Shown here: piece after piece, positions 26,588 through 36,892 of the stretch
Numbering within the stretch: position 1 is the first letter of the stretch
How the letters are laid out: each line of letters starts with the position of its first letter
Source: DASQPE01 sp964519805
Lineage (GTDB): Bacteria > Gemmatimonadota > Gemmatimonadetes > Gemmatimonadales > GWC2-71-9
DNA: 64,000 nt
Assembly: GCA_964519805.1 (NCBI GenBank)
Contig: CAZFKN010000002.1
Coordinates: forward strand, 6,566-70,565
Direction of reading: 5' to 3'
Made by a program: the position numbers and the translations under genes
The notes under the pieces: generated by a model
The model's input: the letters and a program-made list of their open reading frames with translations, nothing else
Told to the model about the DNA's origin: nothing
The model's database searches: none

Positions 26588-27378
26588 GCCCGGGCGCCCG
26601 GGCCTACACCATCGTGGTGCAGCGGGACGGCGCGCTCGAGGCGCGCACGTTCCGCATTCCGGTGTGGCTGGTCCGGGCCTCAGCCGTCGCAGCTGCCGTT
26701 GTCGGGTTGTGCCTGGTGGGAGCGATCGGGTTCTACGGGCCTATCGCGAGGGCCGCCGCCCGGGTGCCCGGTCTCCAGCGCGACGTCGCGCGGCTTCAGG
26801 CGGAAAACTCAAAGATCGTCGCCCTGAGCGCCGCGGTGGACAGTCTGGAGCAGCGCTACGCGCAGGTCCGCAAGATGATCGGCGCCGACATCGTGCCCGA
26901 CCCGCTGCGCCACGCCGCAACGCTGCCTGTCGCGCCCGCGATCCGGGCATACCCCCGATCAGCCAACCCGCGATTCGCGACCGGCGGGCCGCCGCACTAC
27001 TGGCCGCTGGACGACACCGGGTTCCTCACGCGCGGACAGGTCGGGGACAGCGCCGGTGACCAGGCTCACCCCGGGATCGACATTGCCGTGCCTACGGGCA
27101 GCGTCGTCCGAGCGGCCGGGAGCGGGACCGTGGCTCAGACCGGCCAGGATCCCGAGTACGGCTGGTTCGTCCTGCTGCAGCACTCCGAAGGCTACCAATC
27201 CATGTACGGCCACCTATCCCGTCGGCTGGTTGCCCCGGGCGACTCGGTGGCCGCCGGCCAGGTGATCGGATTGAGCGGCAACACCGGCCGATCCTCGGCA
27301 CCCCATCTCCACTTTGAAATCCGCCGGCAGGGGACCACGCTCGATCCCCTGACCATGGTCAAGGAGGGCAGACAATGA
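26584..27378 (+). CDS. M23-family peptidoglycan endopeptidase with membrane anchor
   Basis: 264 aa. One TM helix near the N-terminus (VWLVRASAVAAAVVGLCLVGAIGFYG), a short coiled coil (DVARLQAENSKIVALSAAVDSLEQRY), then a LytM/M23 domain with the zinc ligands HPGIDIAVPTG (H-x3-D) and HLHFEIR (HxH). It cleaves peptidoglycan cross-links in the periplasm. It lies between parB and bactofilin with 4-nt overlaps on both sides, so it probably acts with the bactofilin scaffold in shaping the wall, as known M23-bactofilin pairs do in helical or curved bacteria. Confidence 0.92.
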   Translation: MSPGARAYTIVVQRDGALEARTFRIPVWLVRASAVAAAVVGLCLVGAIGFYGPIARAAARVPGLQRDVARLQAENSKIVALSAAVDSLEQRYAQVRKMIGADIVPDPLRHAATLPVAPAIRAYPRSANPRFATGGPPHYWPLDDTGFLTRGQVGDSAGDQAHPGIDIAVPTGSVVRAAGSGTVAQTGQDPEYGWFVLLQHSEGYQSMYGHLSRRLVAPGDSVAAGQVIGLSGNTGRSSAPHLHFEIRRQGTTLDPLTMVKEGRQ

Positions 27379-27779
27379 ACCTCTTCGCCAGCCCCGCCCG
27401 CGACGAGCACGGCAACGAGCTGCGCCGCCGGCGCAGCGACCAGATGCCCTTTTCGATCGTGGCGAAGGACATGACGATCGTGGGTGACCTCGAGACCGAG
27501 GGACTCGTCCGGATCGAGGGTCGAGTCCGGGGCACCGTGCGAGCGGGGAGTCAGGTCCTCATCGGCCAGGGCGCGCAGCTGGAGGGCGACCTCCACACCA
27601 AGGAAGCCGTGGTGGGCGGCGAAGTGATCGGCTCCATCCACGCGACCGAGCGGGTGGAGCTTCAGCCGACCGCGGCCGTCACGGGCAACATCATCACGCC
27701 CCGGATCGCGGTCATGGAGGGCGGGAAAGTGAGCGGTGAGGTTCGGATTCAGGATCATCCTGTAGAGCTTGAAAAATAA
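27375..27779 (+). CDS. bactofilin
   Basis: 134 aa. A polymer-forming DUF583 beta-helix: AKDMTIVGDLETEGLVRIEGRVRGTVRAGSQVLIGQGAQLEGDL shows the short repeated hydrophobic/Gly pattern across residues ~28-120, seen as IVGDLETEG and RVRGTVRAG. Short disordered N- and C-tails flank it. Cytoplasmic, membrane-associated filament. Co-expressed with parAB and the M23 peptidase; in myxobacteria, bactofilins (BacNOP) also work with ParABS. Confidence 0.93.
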   Translation: MNLFASPARDEHGNELRRRRSDQMPFSIVAKDMTIVGDLETEGLVRIEGRVRGTVRAGSQVLIGQGAQLEGDLHTKEAVVGGEVIGSIHATERVELQPTAAVTGNIITPRIAVMEGGKVSGEVRIQDHPVELEK

Positions 27780-27788
27780 GGATTTGTC

Positions 27789-28820
27789 GTGATTTTGGCG
27801 CGTTTGTGTCGTCTTGCTGCCGTTAGTTCGTTCGTGGCTTGCGGACCGGCGGCGGGCACCAAGCCCGGCCTGCGAGTCGGTCTCATCACACCGGGCTCCA
27901 TCGCTGACGCCGCTTGGAACTCGGGGGCCTACCGGGGCCTGCTCCAGATCCGCGATTCGCTCGAGGTCGCCATTTCCCAGGTGGAGGCTCGCACGCCGGC
28001 CGAGCAGGAGGATGCGCTCCGCACGTACGCTGCGCAGGGGTACGATCTGGTGTTCGCACACGGGTTCGAGTTCCAGGGCGCTGCGGAGCGAGTGTCGCGA
28101 CAGTATCCCCAAACTGTCTTCATCGTGACGTCCGGCGAACGCGCTGCCGGCAACGTCGCCCCACTCGTCTTCCGCCTCGAAGAGGCCAGCTATCTCTGCG
28201 GCATGGTGGCTGGAGGAATGACTCGGTCCAACGTGCTCGGGTTCGTCGGCGGGATCGAGCTGCCGCCCATCAAGGCAGCGTACGAGGGCTGGGTTCGGGG
28301 CGCCCATGCCGTGAACTCGAAGGTGGAGGCGCGCCAGATCTACCTCAACAGCTTCGATGATGCCGCAGCCGGCCGGGAAGCCGCCCTGGCGCTCATCCGG
28401 ATCGGCGCGGACATGTTCCACCACAACGCCGATGCTGCCGCGCTCGGCCTGTTTCAGGCCGTCAAGGAGACGCCGGGCGTCTATGCCTTCGGGGCGAACT
28501 CCGACCAAAGCGAGCTGGCGCCCGATCACGTGTTGGGCTCCGCGGTCATTGACCTGCCTCGGGCGTTCCTGCTCGTCGCCCGCGAGGTTCGCGCCGGGAC
28601 GTTCAGGCCGCGGATCGAGTCGTTCGGTCTCGCGAGTGGGGTGATCCGGTATGAGCCCAACCCACGGCTCGAGCGGCTCGTCCCCCCGGCTCTGAGGCTC
28701 AGGGTTCGGGCCGCCGCCGACTCGATCGCGGCCGGAACGCTGCAGCCCGTTCCCTCCCCCGGCTTTGCGCTGCAACCGGCCGCTCCTCAAAGCGCGCGAG
28801 CCGAGCCGACGTCGCAGTGA
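27789..28820 (+). CDS. BMP-family ABC transporter substrate-binding lipoprotein
   Basis: 343 aa, GTG start, 9 nt after bactofilin. Signal peptide ending in SFVACG, a weak lipobox (V-A-C). BMP-type fold (PnrA/Med/RnsB group) with GLRVGLITPGSIADAAWNSGA, the DLVFAHGFEFQGAA region, and the GVYAFGANSDQSELAPDHV segment typical of purine nucleoside-binding proteins. It probably captures nucleosides outside the cell and feeds the ABC permease genes below. The gap of the NIF3 gene between it and the ATPase is unusual. Confidence 0.88.
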   Translation: MILARLCRLAAVSSFVACGPAAGTKPGLRVGLITPGSIADAAWNSGAYRGLLQIRDSLEVAISQVEARTPAEQEDALRTYAAQGYDLVFAHGFEFQGAAERVSRQYPQTVFIVTSGERAAGNVAPLVFRLEEASYLCGMVAGGMTRSNVLGFVGGIELPPIKAAYEGWVRGAHAVNSKVEARQIYLNSFDDAAAGREAALALIRIGADMFHHNADAAALGLFQAVKETPGVYAFGANSDQSELAPDHVLGSAVIDLPRAFLLVAREVRAGTFRPRIESFGLASGVIRYEPNPRLERLVPPALRLRVRAAADSIAAGTLQPVPSPGFALQPAAPQSARAEPTSQ

Positions 28821-29595
28821 CGGAAGTCGCCTTGACCGAGGTGGTGGGGTTTCTCGACGCCTTTCTGCGGGTGAGCGAGGTACCGGACGATCCGAATGCT
28901 CTCAACGGGCTCCAGGTCGCGAACGGCGGGCGAGTAGCGAAGGTCGTGGCGGCCGTCGACGCTTCCCTCGAGACCATCGAGAGTGCTGTTCCCCGCGGGA
29001 CGAACGCCGGGCCCCGGCTGCTCCTCGTGCATCACGGCCTCTTCTGGGACGGCAACGTCCCGCTCACCGGCCGCCGATTCCGGCGGGTGAAGGCCCTTCT
29101 CGATGGCGATGTGGCTCTCTATTCGGCACACATCCCCCTGGACTTGCATCCGGAGGTAGGCAACAACGTCGAGCTGGCTCGCCGCCTCGGGTTGCTGGTG
29201 GAGGGATGGTTCGGCAGCTACCGCGGCGTCCCGATCGGCGTGTACGGGGCGCCACCCCCCGCCGTGACGGATCGAGACCGGCTGGTCGCGCTGCTCACCT
29301 CGGATCTCGGAGCGGTGGCGCGGCTCATCCCGGGCGGACCCAAGAAACCGCAGCGGATCGGCATCGTAACGGGCGCCGCCGGCTCGATGATCGCGGCGGC
29401 CCGCGACGCGGGCATCGACACCTTCATCACGGGCGAGGGAGCGCACCACACGTACTTCGACGCGATGGAGTGGGGCGTGAACGTGATCTATGCCGGCCAC
29501 TATGCCACGGAGCAGGTCGGAGTGCAGGCGCTCGCCAGCCGTCTCCAAGCCGAGTTTGGCCTTCCCTGGGAGTTCCACCGGCACCCCACCGGTCT

Positions 29596-29599
<4 letters not shown>
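28817..29599 (+). CDS. NIF3/DUF34 family dinuclear-metal protein
   Basis: 260 aa, GTG start overlapping the BMP stop. Motifs: LLVHHGLFWDG (metal-binding HHG), TGEGAHHTYFDAMEWG and AGHYATEQVG in the C-terminal half, as in the hexameric YbgI/NIF3 proteins (sometimes annotated as GTP cyclohydrolase I type 2). Function of the family is unproven. It sits inside a nucleoside-transporter operon (BMP, then NIF3, then ABC ATPase with GTGA overlap), which hints that it may act on an imported nucleoside or nucleotide. Confidence 0.9.
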
Positions 29600-31064
<1,465 letters not shown>

Positions 31065-31068
<4 letters not shown>

Positions 31069-32117
31069 AACGGTCGGGCCTGCTCACGGGCGCCGCCGCG
31101 CTCGGGATCGGTCTCGCGGTGCTCGCGGCGGGGTTGTGGGCGGCGGGGTTCGACGCGCCCGAGGCGCTGGGAGCGCTTTGGCGCGGAGCATTCGGCTCCT
31201 GGTACGCGTTCACGTCGGGCACGCTCGTGCGATCCGTGCCGCTCATCATCATCGGACTGGGGATCGCGGTGGCGTTCCGGGCCAACGCGCTGAACATCGG
31301 CGCCGAGGGGCAGTTCTACGCCGGCGCGATCGCGGCGACTTGGGCGGGCCTCCATCTCGGCGGGGTCCCCTCCATCGTCGCGATTCCCGCCGTATGGCTG
31401 GCGGCGGCGGCGGCCGGGACCATGTGGATTGCGTTGCCGGTCTGGCTCCGGGTCCGTTTCGGCGTCCTGGAGGTGATCAGCACGTTGCTGCTCAACTTCG
31501 TGGCGGAGTCGCTCGTGAGCTGGATGGTGCAGGGACCGCTTCAGGAGGCGAAGCGGATCTACCCGCAGAGTGATCCGATCGCCGAGACCGCGCGGCTTCC
31601 CCTGGTGCCCGGCACCCGGCTTCATCTCGGCCTGCTGCTGGGCCTGGGTCTCGCCGTGGTCCTGTGGTTCGTGTTCCGGCGCACGGTGTGGGGTTTCGAG
31701 CTGTTGGCCACCGGGACCGGCCCTCGAGCTGCAAGCGTGAGCGGCCGGATCCACGTCGGGCGGGTCATCGCGTTCGCGCTGCTCTGGTCCGGCGCCTTCG
31801 CCGGCCTTGCGGGCGGGATCGAAGTGGGTGGCGTGTCCTATGCGCTCTTTCAGAACCTCTCGCCCGGCTACGGCTTCACGGCGATCGCGGTGGCACTGCT
31901 TGCCCGCCTCCGGCCGCTCGGCATCGTGGCGACGGGCATCCTGTTCGGCGCGCTGGAGGCCGGTGCCGGGGCGATGCAGCGAGACGCCGGGATCCCGGCG
32001 GTGGCGGTGTTCGTGGTCGAGGCCGTGATCATCCTGGTCCTGCTGCTGGTCGAAGCGACCTCTCGGCGCGCCCGCACTACGGTGGCGCTCCCGGATCCGC
32101 CGCCGGAGGCCGCATGA
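31065..32117 (+). CDS. nucleoside-type ABC transporter permease 1
   Basis: 350 aa, about 8-10 TM helices. Start ATG overlaps the ATPase stop. Typical segment ANALNIGAEGQFYAG (the family GxEGQ/LxxGQxY motif) near residue 80, and LLNFVAESLVSWMVQG. Belongs to the branched-chain/ribose permease superfamily subfamily used with BMP binding proteins. Membrane protein, forms a heterodimer with the next gene product. Confidence 0.92.
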
Positions 32118-33034
32118 GCCTCACGATCGACGCGGGGGCACTGGTCGGGTTCCTCGCCGCCTCCGTTCGGGTCGCCACGCCGCTGCTGTTCGCTGCAATC
32201 GGGGAGACCGTGACCGAGCGTGCGGGGGTGATCAATCTGGGGCTCGAGGGCGCCATGCTGGCCGGTGCGCTGGGATCCGCGCTCGGGGCCGGAGCAGGCG
32301 TGTGGAGCGGGGTCGCGGTCGGCGCGCTGGCCGGGGCCGCGGTCGCGGCAGTGTTCGCGGCCTGGGTGGTGGGGGCGCGGGTAAACCAGATCATCGCCGG
32401 CACCGCCGTCACGCTCGCCTGCGTCGGTCTTACGGGAACGATCTATCGCCAGGCGTTCGGAACCGGCGGCGCCGGCCTCAGCCTGCCGACGCTGGGCCCG
32501 GTGCCGGTGCCGGGGTTGAGTCGCATCCCGGTGATCGGCCCGGCGCTCTTCGCGCAGCCGATCCTCACGTATCTGGCGCTGGCCTTCGTACCGATGGTCT
32601 GGTGGGTGCTCTATCGCACGCGGACCGGCCTCTCGCTCCGGGCGACGGGTGAGGCGGGTCCGCTCGCCTTGGCGGCCGGTGTGCCGGTCCGTGCACTTCG
32701 ATTCTGGGCCACGGTGTTCGGGGGGGCGCTCGCGGGCCTTGGTGGCGCGAGCCTGGTATTGGCCCAGGTGGGCACGTTCGCCGAGAATATGACGGCGGGC
32801 CGGGGCTATATCGCGATTGCGATCGTCGTGCTGGGGCGTTGGCATCCGGGCGGCGTGACCCTCGCAGCGCTCCTCTTCGGCGCCGCCACGGCGCTCCAGT
32901 TTCTGTTTCAGGCGCTGGGGCTCGCCGTCCCGTATCAGTTCTTTCTGATGCTGCCGTACATTCTCACGCTGCTCGCTCTCGCGGGCGCGGTCGGTCGGGT
33001 TCGGGCGCCGGCGGACCTCGCAAGGGACGACTGA
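32114..33034 (+). CDS. nucleoside-type ABC transporter permease 2
   Basis: 306 aa, about 9 TM helices. GVINLGLEGAMLAGA carries the family LGxEG motif; ATGEAGPLALAAGVPVRALR is the coupling helix that contacts the ATPase. ATGA overlap with permease 1. Ends the transporter operon, 7 nt from the convergent plsC. Confidence 0.92.
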   Translation: MSLTIDAGALVGFLAASVRVATPLLFAAIGETVTERAGVINLGLEGAMLAGALGSALGAGAGVWSGVAVGALAGAAVAAVFAAWVVGARVNQIIAGTAVTLACVGLTGTIYRQAFGTGGAGLSLPTLGPVPVPGLSRIPVIGPALFAQPILTYLALAFVPMVWWVLYRTRTGLSLRATGEAGPLALAAGVPVRALRFWATVFGGALAGLGGASLVLAQVGTFAENMTAGRGYIAIAIVVLGRWHPGGVTLAALLFGAATALQFLFQALGLAVPYQFFLMLPYILTLLALAGAVGRVRAPADLARDD

Positions 33035-33041
33035 GCGGGCC

Positions 33042-33788
33042 TCAGGCGCGCTCCCGGCGGAGCAGGTCGCGGGCCTCGAGGATCTGTTGCCGAACCCGTT
33101 CCCGCAAGGCGGGGACGTCCTTCACCTTGAGGCCGGTGGTTTCGATGGGCGCGAGCACCCGTACCTCGGCGACTGACCGCCCAAAGCGCCAGTCGTGCTT
33201 GCGAAGCGCGGTACCGGTGCCGGACACCGCCAGCGGGAGGATTGGCGACCCGGTCTGCACCGCCAGGCGGAAGGCCCCGTCCTTGAAGGGAAGCATGTCG
33301 TCCGTCGTGGACCGCGTGCCTTCGGGAAAGATCATTACTGACACCCGCGTCTTGAGGACCTCGCGGCAGCGCTGGAGCGCTTCGACGGCGCTCCGCCCCT
33401 CCCCCCGGCGAACCGGGACGTCCCCCGCGAGACGCATCAACCACCCAAGGACCGGCACCCGGAACAACTCGGCCTTCGACAGCCATTTCATTTCCCAGGG
33501 CAGGCAGCTGATCAGAAGGATGTCGGCGAACGACTCGTGATTGGAGACGACCACATAAGGGCGGCGAGGATCGGCTGGAGGGGTGCCGGAGGTACGGAAG
33601 TGCCACAGCGGATTGAGCGTTGCCATGACCGGGCCGATCCGGCGAAACACGTAGCCGACGGCGTAACGGCCAGGATCGGACAGCGTGGCGAGGCGGATCA
33701 GGGCCATGGCGGGCAGCCACAGGACCAGGCATGCAGCGAGGACGAACCACGCCCAGATCGACATCAGGGCTTGCCAGAGCGGTGCCAT
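33042..33788 (-). CDS. 1-acyl-sn-glycerol-3-phosphate acyltransferase (PlsC-like)
   Basis: 248 aa from the ATG at 33788; a longer in-frame start at 33926 would only add a Cys/Pro-rich stretch with no membrane character and is rejected. N-terminal membrane helix (IWAWFVLAACLVLWLPAMALI), then acyltransferase motifs NHESFAD (NHxxxxD) and FPEGTRS. Makes phosphatidic acid from lysophosphatidic acid at the inner membrane. Divergent from the DUF4157-like gene. Confidence 0.92.
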   Translation of the reverse strand: MAPLWQALMSIWAWFVLAACLVLWLPAMALIRLATLSDPGRYAVGYVFRRIGPVMATLNPLWHFRTSGTPPADPRRPYVVVSNHESFADILLISCLPWEMKWLSKAELFRVPVLGWLMRLAGDVPVRRGEGRSAVEALQRCREVLKTRVSVMIFPEGTRSTTDDMLPFKDGAFRLAVQTGSPILPLAVSGTGTALRKHDWRFGRSVAEVRVLAPIETTGLKVKDVPALRERVRQQILEARDLLRRERA

Positions 33789-33882
33789 GCCGGATTCCGA
33801 AGGAAGCGACGGGGCCGTAACCTTAGCGGGACCGTCGAGCCTGCGACAAGGGCTGATGTGGCCCATGTTGCATCGAGGGAAA

Positions 33883-34422
33883 ATGCCCGGAACTGAGGAC
33901 CGACGGTGTCGAGGAGGACGGCTCACGGCGCTCGAGGCCGGTGCGCTGTCCTGCCTTCCACTGCCCGTCGATCTTGCGCGGGTTCGCCTTCACCGCGGGG
34001 CCGGCGGACCCCTCCGGCGGGCGCTACGCGCCCTCGTGCTTCGGGTAACTGGCGGGCGCGCCATCGCCCTCGGCAACCACGTCTTCCTGCCCGACGCCTG
34101 CTGCGACTCGCTGCCCGTGCTCGCGCACGAGCTGACGCACTGCGCCCAATACCAGGCCTGGGGCGCTCTCCGCTACTTCGCGCGGGGCGCGGTTGACCAG
34201 CTCCGCGAGCTCCGCCATCGCCGGGGGCTCGGCCCGAGTCCGTACGACTACGCCCGCGGGTCGCCCCGACCCTTTGCGACATACGGCATGGAGCAGCAGG
34301 GCCAGATCGTCGAGGACTGGCTCCGCGGCTCACCGGAGGCCGCGGCGCTGCTCACTGCTCCGGCAGGCGATCCTCCCATAGCGCGAACACGTTCCCGTCC
34401 GGATCCGCGATCATCGCCATGA
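33883..34422 (+). CDS. DUF4157-like putative metallopeptidase
   Basis: 179 aa from the ATG at 33883, which follows GAGGGAAA; longer in-frame starts at 33685-33865 run into the region shared with plsC. The zinc motif LAHELTHCAQYQAWG (HExxH) and the distal FATYGMEQQGQIVEDWL match the DUF4157 group (often linked to contractile injection systems or to self-standing peptidase-like proteins). No injection-system genes are nearby. The last 71 nt overlap the convergent VOC gene. Function unknown. Confidence 0.7.
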   Translation: MPGTEDRRCRGGRLTALEAGALSCLPLPVDLARVRLHRGAGGPLRRALRALVLRVTGGRAIALGNHVFLPDACCDSLPVLAHELTHCAQYQAWGALRYFARGAVDQLRELRHRRGLGPSPYDYARGSPRPFATYGMEQQGQIVEDWLRGSPEAAALLTAPAGDPPIARTRSRPDPRSSP

Positions 34423-34717
34423 TCCCCCAGCTTTGTTGCGCGGGCTCGGCGATGACGCGGACGTTCCGGTCGTGCAGGCGCGCGCAGAAATTCAGCAGGT
34501 CCGGTACGTGGAACGTGATGCCGGTATGGCGGCCGACGAGCGCCTTCGCGTCCGGGTGGACCGCAGGATGGACGCCGAGATGGGGCTCCTGCTCGAGGAA
34601 CTCGGCGCCGAACGACCCCTGTTTGGTCAGCGTCAGTCCGAGATCGTCACGATAGAACGCGATCGCGCGCTCGATATCGGTCACGAACACGGCGACGCTG
34701 TACATCAAGCGGATCAC
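34352..34717 (-). CDS. VOC superfamily protein
   Basis: 121 aa, GTG start overlapping the transsulfuration gene stop by 4 nt; an ATG at 34705 is a plausible alternative start. Single glyoxalase-like module: YSVAVFVTDIERAIAFYRDDLGL and the terminal IADPDGNVFALWEDR. Substrate unknown. Last gene of the long minus operon starting at 39408. Confidence 0.82.
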   Translation of the reverse strand: MIRLMYSVAVFVTDIERAIAFYRDDLGLTLTKQGSFGAEFLEQEPHLGVHPAVHPDAKALVGRHTGITFHVPDLLNFCARLHDRNVRVIAEPAQQSWGIMAMIADPDGNVFALWEDRLPEQ

Positions 34718-35838
34718 GCGGCCTCCAGGGCCTGTGCCAGATCAGCGATCAGGTCGTCCGGATGCTCGAGGCCGACGGACAAGCGAAGCAGACTCTCCGG
34801 CGCACGAGTATGAGCGCCCTCGACCGATGCGCGATGCTCGATGAGTGTCTCGGGTCCCCCCAGGCTGGTGGCCCGCGTGATCAGCTTGAGGCGTGCGGTC
34901 ATCGCCATGGCTTCGTCGCGTCCACCCCGTACCTCCAGCGACAGCATGCCACCGAAGCCCGGCATCTGGCGCGCTGCCACGGCATGCGCGGGGTGGGACG
35001 CGAGGCCGGGGTAATGAACCCGTGCCACGGCCGAGTGCGCCTCGAGGAACCGGGCCACGGCCAGCGCGTGCTCGCAATGACCCCGCATCCGATACGGCAG
35101 TGATCGGATCCCTCGCAACAGCAGCCAGCAATCGAACGGCGAGGCGACGGCACCACCGGCGATCTGCACCGTCCGGATTCGCTGGAACATCTCGTCGTCC
35201 GACCGCGCGACCACGGCGCCGCTCAAGACGTCGCTGTGACCGCCGAGGTACTTGGTCGTGGAATGCATCACCAGGTCGGCGCCCAGCTCGAGCGGACGAG
35301 TCAGCACCGGTGACGCCCAGGTATTGTCGCAGGCCACCTTCACGCCCGCCTTTCGCGCCAGAGCGACAATCACGGCGATGTCGGTGACCCGCATGAGCGG
35401 GTTCGAGGGCGTTTCAATCCAGATGAGCCGCGTGCTTGGCCGAAGCGCGGCGGCGACCGTTGCCGGGTCCGTCATGTTCACCGGCGTGTGCTCCAGGCCC
35501 CAGCGATTGTAGACCTCTCCGAGCAGCTTTCGAGTGATGTAATACGAGTCGTCCGGGACGACGACGTGGTCGCCCGGCGCGAGCGACTGGAAGATCGCGG
35601 CTGTGGCCGCCATGCCCGAAGCGAACGCCGCGGCCGCGCCGCCGGCCTCCAGCTCCGCGAGGCTTCGCTCGAGCGCGCGCCGATTCGGATTCGCGTCACG
35701 CGAATAGATGTAGCCGCCCGGGAAGGTGCCGTCCGGCGCACGCTCGAAGGTGGTGGAGAGGTGGATCGGCGGGGTGACCGCGCCGGTGGCCGGGTCGGGC
35801 TGGTGGCCGGCGTGGACCGCGATGGTCTCGAAGCGCAT
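34714..35838 (-). CDS. Cys/Met metabolism PLP enzyme (cystathionine gamma-synthase/lyase type)
   Basis: 374 aa. PLP lysine in MHSTTKYLGGHSDV; the YSRDANPNRRALERSLAELE and LIWIETPSNPLMRVTDI segments are those of transsulfuration enzymes. Whether it makes cystathionine (MetB-type) or cleaves it (lyase) cannot be settled by motif. It lies 8 nt after the DUF4112 gene and overlaps the VOC gene. Confidence 0.9.
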   Translation of the reverse strand: MRFETIAVHAGHQPDPATGAVTPPIHLSTTFERAPDGTFPGGYIYSRDANPNRRALERSLAELEAGGAAAAFASGMAATAAIFQSLAPGDHVVVPDDSYYITRKLLGEVYNRWGLEHTPVNMTDPATVAAALRPSTRLIWIETPSNPLMRVTDIAVIVALARKAGVKVACDNTWASPVLTRPLELGADLVMHSTTKYLGGHSDVLSGAVVARSDDEMFQRIRTVQIAGGAVASPFDCWLLLRGIRSLPYRMRGHCEHALAVARFLEAHSAVARVHYPGLASHPAHAVAARQMPGFGGMLSLEVRGGRDEAMAMTARLKLITRATSLGGPETLIEHRASVEGAHTRAPESLLRLSVGLEHPDDLIADLAQALEAA

Positions 35839-35846
35839 CGGGTCGC

Positions 35847-36359
35847 TCAGAAGTGGGGTGAGAGGGAGAGGAAAAATCGAATCAGGAGCAGCGCCGCGCC
35901 GACCGACGCGAGCGCGATGCCGGCGAGAAGCAGCGCGATCATGATCAGGAGCCGCCGGCTGGCTCGGTGAACGGTCCGGGGCTCGGCCAGATGCCGCCGC
36001 AGGAGCACCATGTTCTTCGCGTCGGACTTCCAGACGAAATCGAACAGGTCGCCGGCGCCTGGTATGGCGCCGACGAGGCTGTCGATGCCGATGTTGTAGA
36101 GCATCCGTGCCAGAACCGCCTGCGGGGCACCGAATCGCACGGCTTCCAGGACGATCCAGGCCGATGCGATGGCGCCAAGGGCGTCGCCCAGGCCGGGGAG
36201 CAGCCCCAGCAGCGGGTCGAGGCCGAACCGGAAGGACGTGCCGGGGATCTGAATCGCGTTGTCCAGCAGGAAAGCGAGACGCTCAGCTCTTTCGAGCCTC
36301 CGCCGCTCGGGCGCTGTAAGCCCGCGTGGCGTGGGCTCAGCGGATCGGTCGGGGATCAC
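35847..36359 (-). CDS. DUF4112 membrane protein
   Basis: 170 aa from a GTG overlapping the GNAT stop. DUF4112 signature: GLDPLLGLLPGLGDALGAIAS then ARMLYNIGIDSLVGAIPGAGDLFDFVWKS, followed by a C-terminal hydrophobic segment of one or two helices (LLIMIALLLAGIALASVGAALLLI). Function of this family is unknown; inner-membrane location is likely. Confidence 0.88.
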   Translation of the reverse strand: MIPDRSAEPTPRGLTAPERRRLERAERLAFLLDNAIQIPGTSFRFGLDPLLGLLPGLGDALGAIASAWIVLEAVRFGAPQAVLARMLYNIGIDSLVGAIPGAGDLFDFVWKSDAKNMVLLRRHLAEPRTVHRASRRLLIMIALLLAGIALASVGAALLLIRFFLSLSPHF

Positions 36360-36892
36360 GAGGCCCTGTCCGGCCTGTCCAGCGACATCGCCATGACATG
36401 GTCGACTTGGCGTTGGGAACCGAGGTGGAATGCGGTCTTTCCCACGACGGTGAAGCCCGCCTTCCGATAGAAGGCGATCGCCCGCGGGTTCTCCTGCCAC
36501 ACGCCCAAGCAGAGCGTCCGACCGCCCTGTTGCCGTGCTACCCCGACGCAGGCATCCATCAGGCGCTGCGCGACTCCGTGTCCGTGCCATTGACTCGCGA
36601 CGTAAAAGCGCACCACCTCGACCGGTGCGTCGAGGGTAACGCCGCCGGGCGCCTGTCCGGAGACGAGGTAAGCGTAGCCGATGAGCTGGTCGGCCAGCTC
36701 CACGACGATGTAGGTCGATGCCGGATCGGCGAGCTCCTCGGCCTGTTTGCCCTCTCCGTATCTGGCCGCGATGTGCGCTGCCATGTCCGCCGGGTCATTG
36801 TGGGCGGCGTAGGTGTCCGAGAACGTTCGGGCCGCGAGCTCGGCCAAGCGGCTCGCGTCGGCAGCCGTGGCCCGCCGGATGGTGAACGTCAC
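36356..36892 (-). CDS. GNAT family N-acetyltransferase
   Basis: 178 aa, overlapping queG by 4 nt. Acetyl-CoA binding in VASQWHGHGVAQRLMDAC (the Q/RxxGxG/A loop) and VGYAYLVSG-like core (IGYAYLVSGQ). Close to the RimI/PA4866-type small-molecule or protein acetyltransferases. Acceptor unknown. Confidence 0.88.
   Translation of the reverse strand: MTFTIRRATAADASRLAELAARTFSDTYAAHNDPADMAAHIAARYGEGKQAEELADPASTYIVVELADQLIGYAYLVSGQAPGGVTLDAPVEVVRFYVASQWHGHGVAQRLMDACVGVARQQGGRTLCLGVWQENPRAIAFYRKAGFTVVGKTAFHLGSQRQVDHVMAMSLDRPDRAS

Noticed and set aside
35847..35870. GAAGTGGGGTGAGAGGGAGAG resembling the 918-1022 repeat
   Set aside because: Lies in the coding end of the DUF4112 gene and matches only in base composition.
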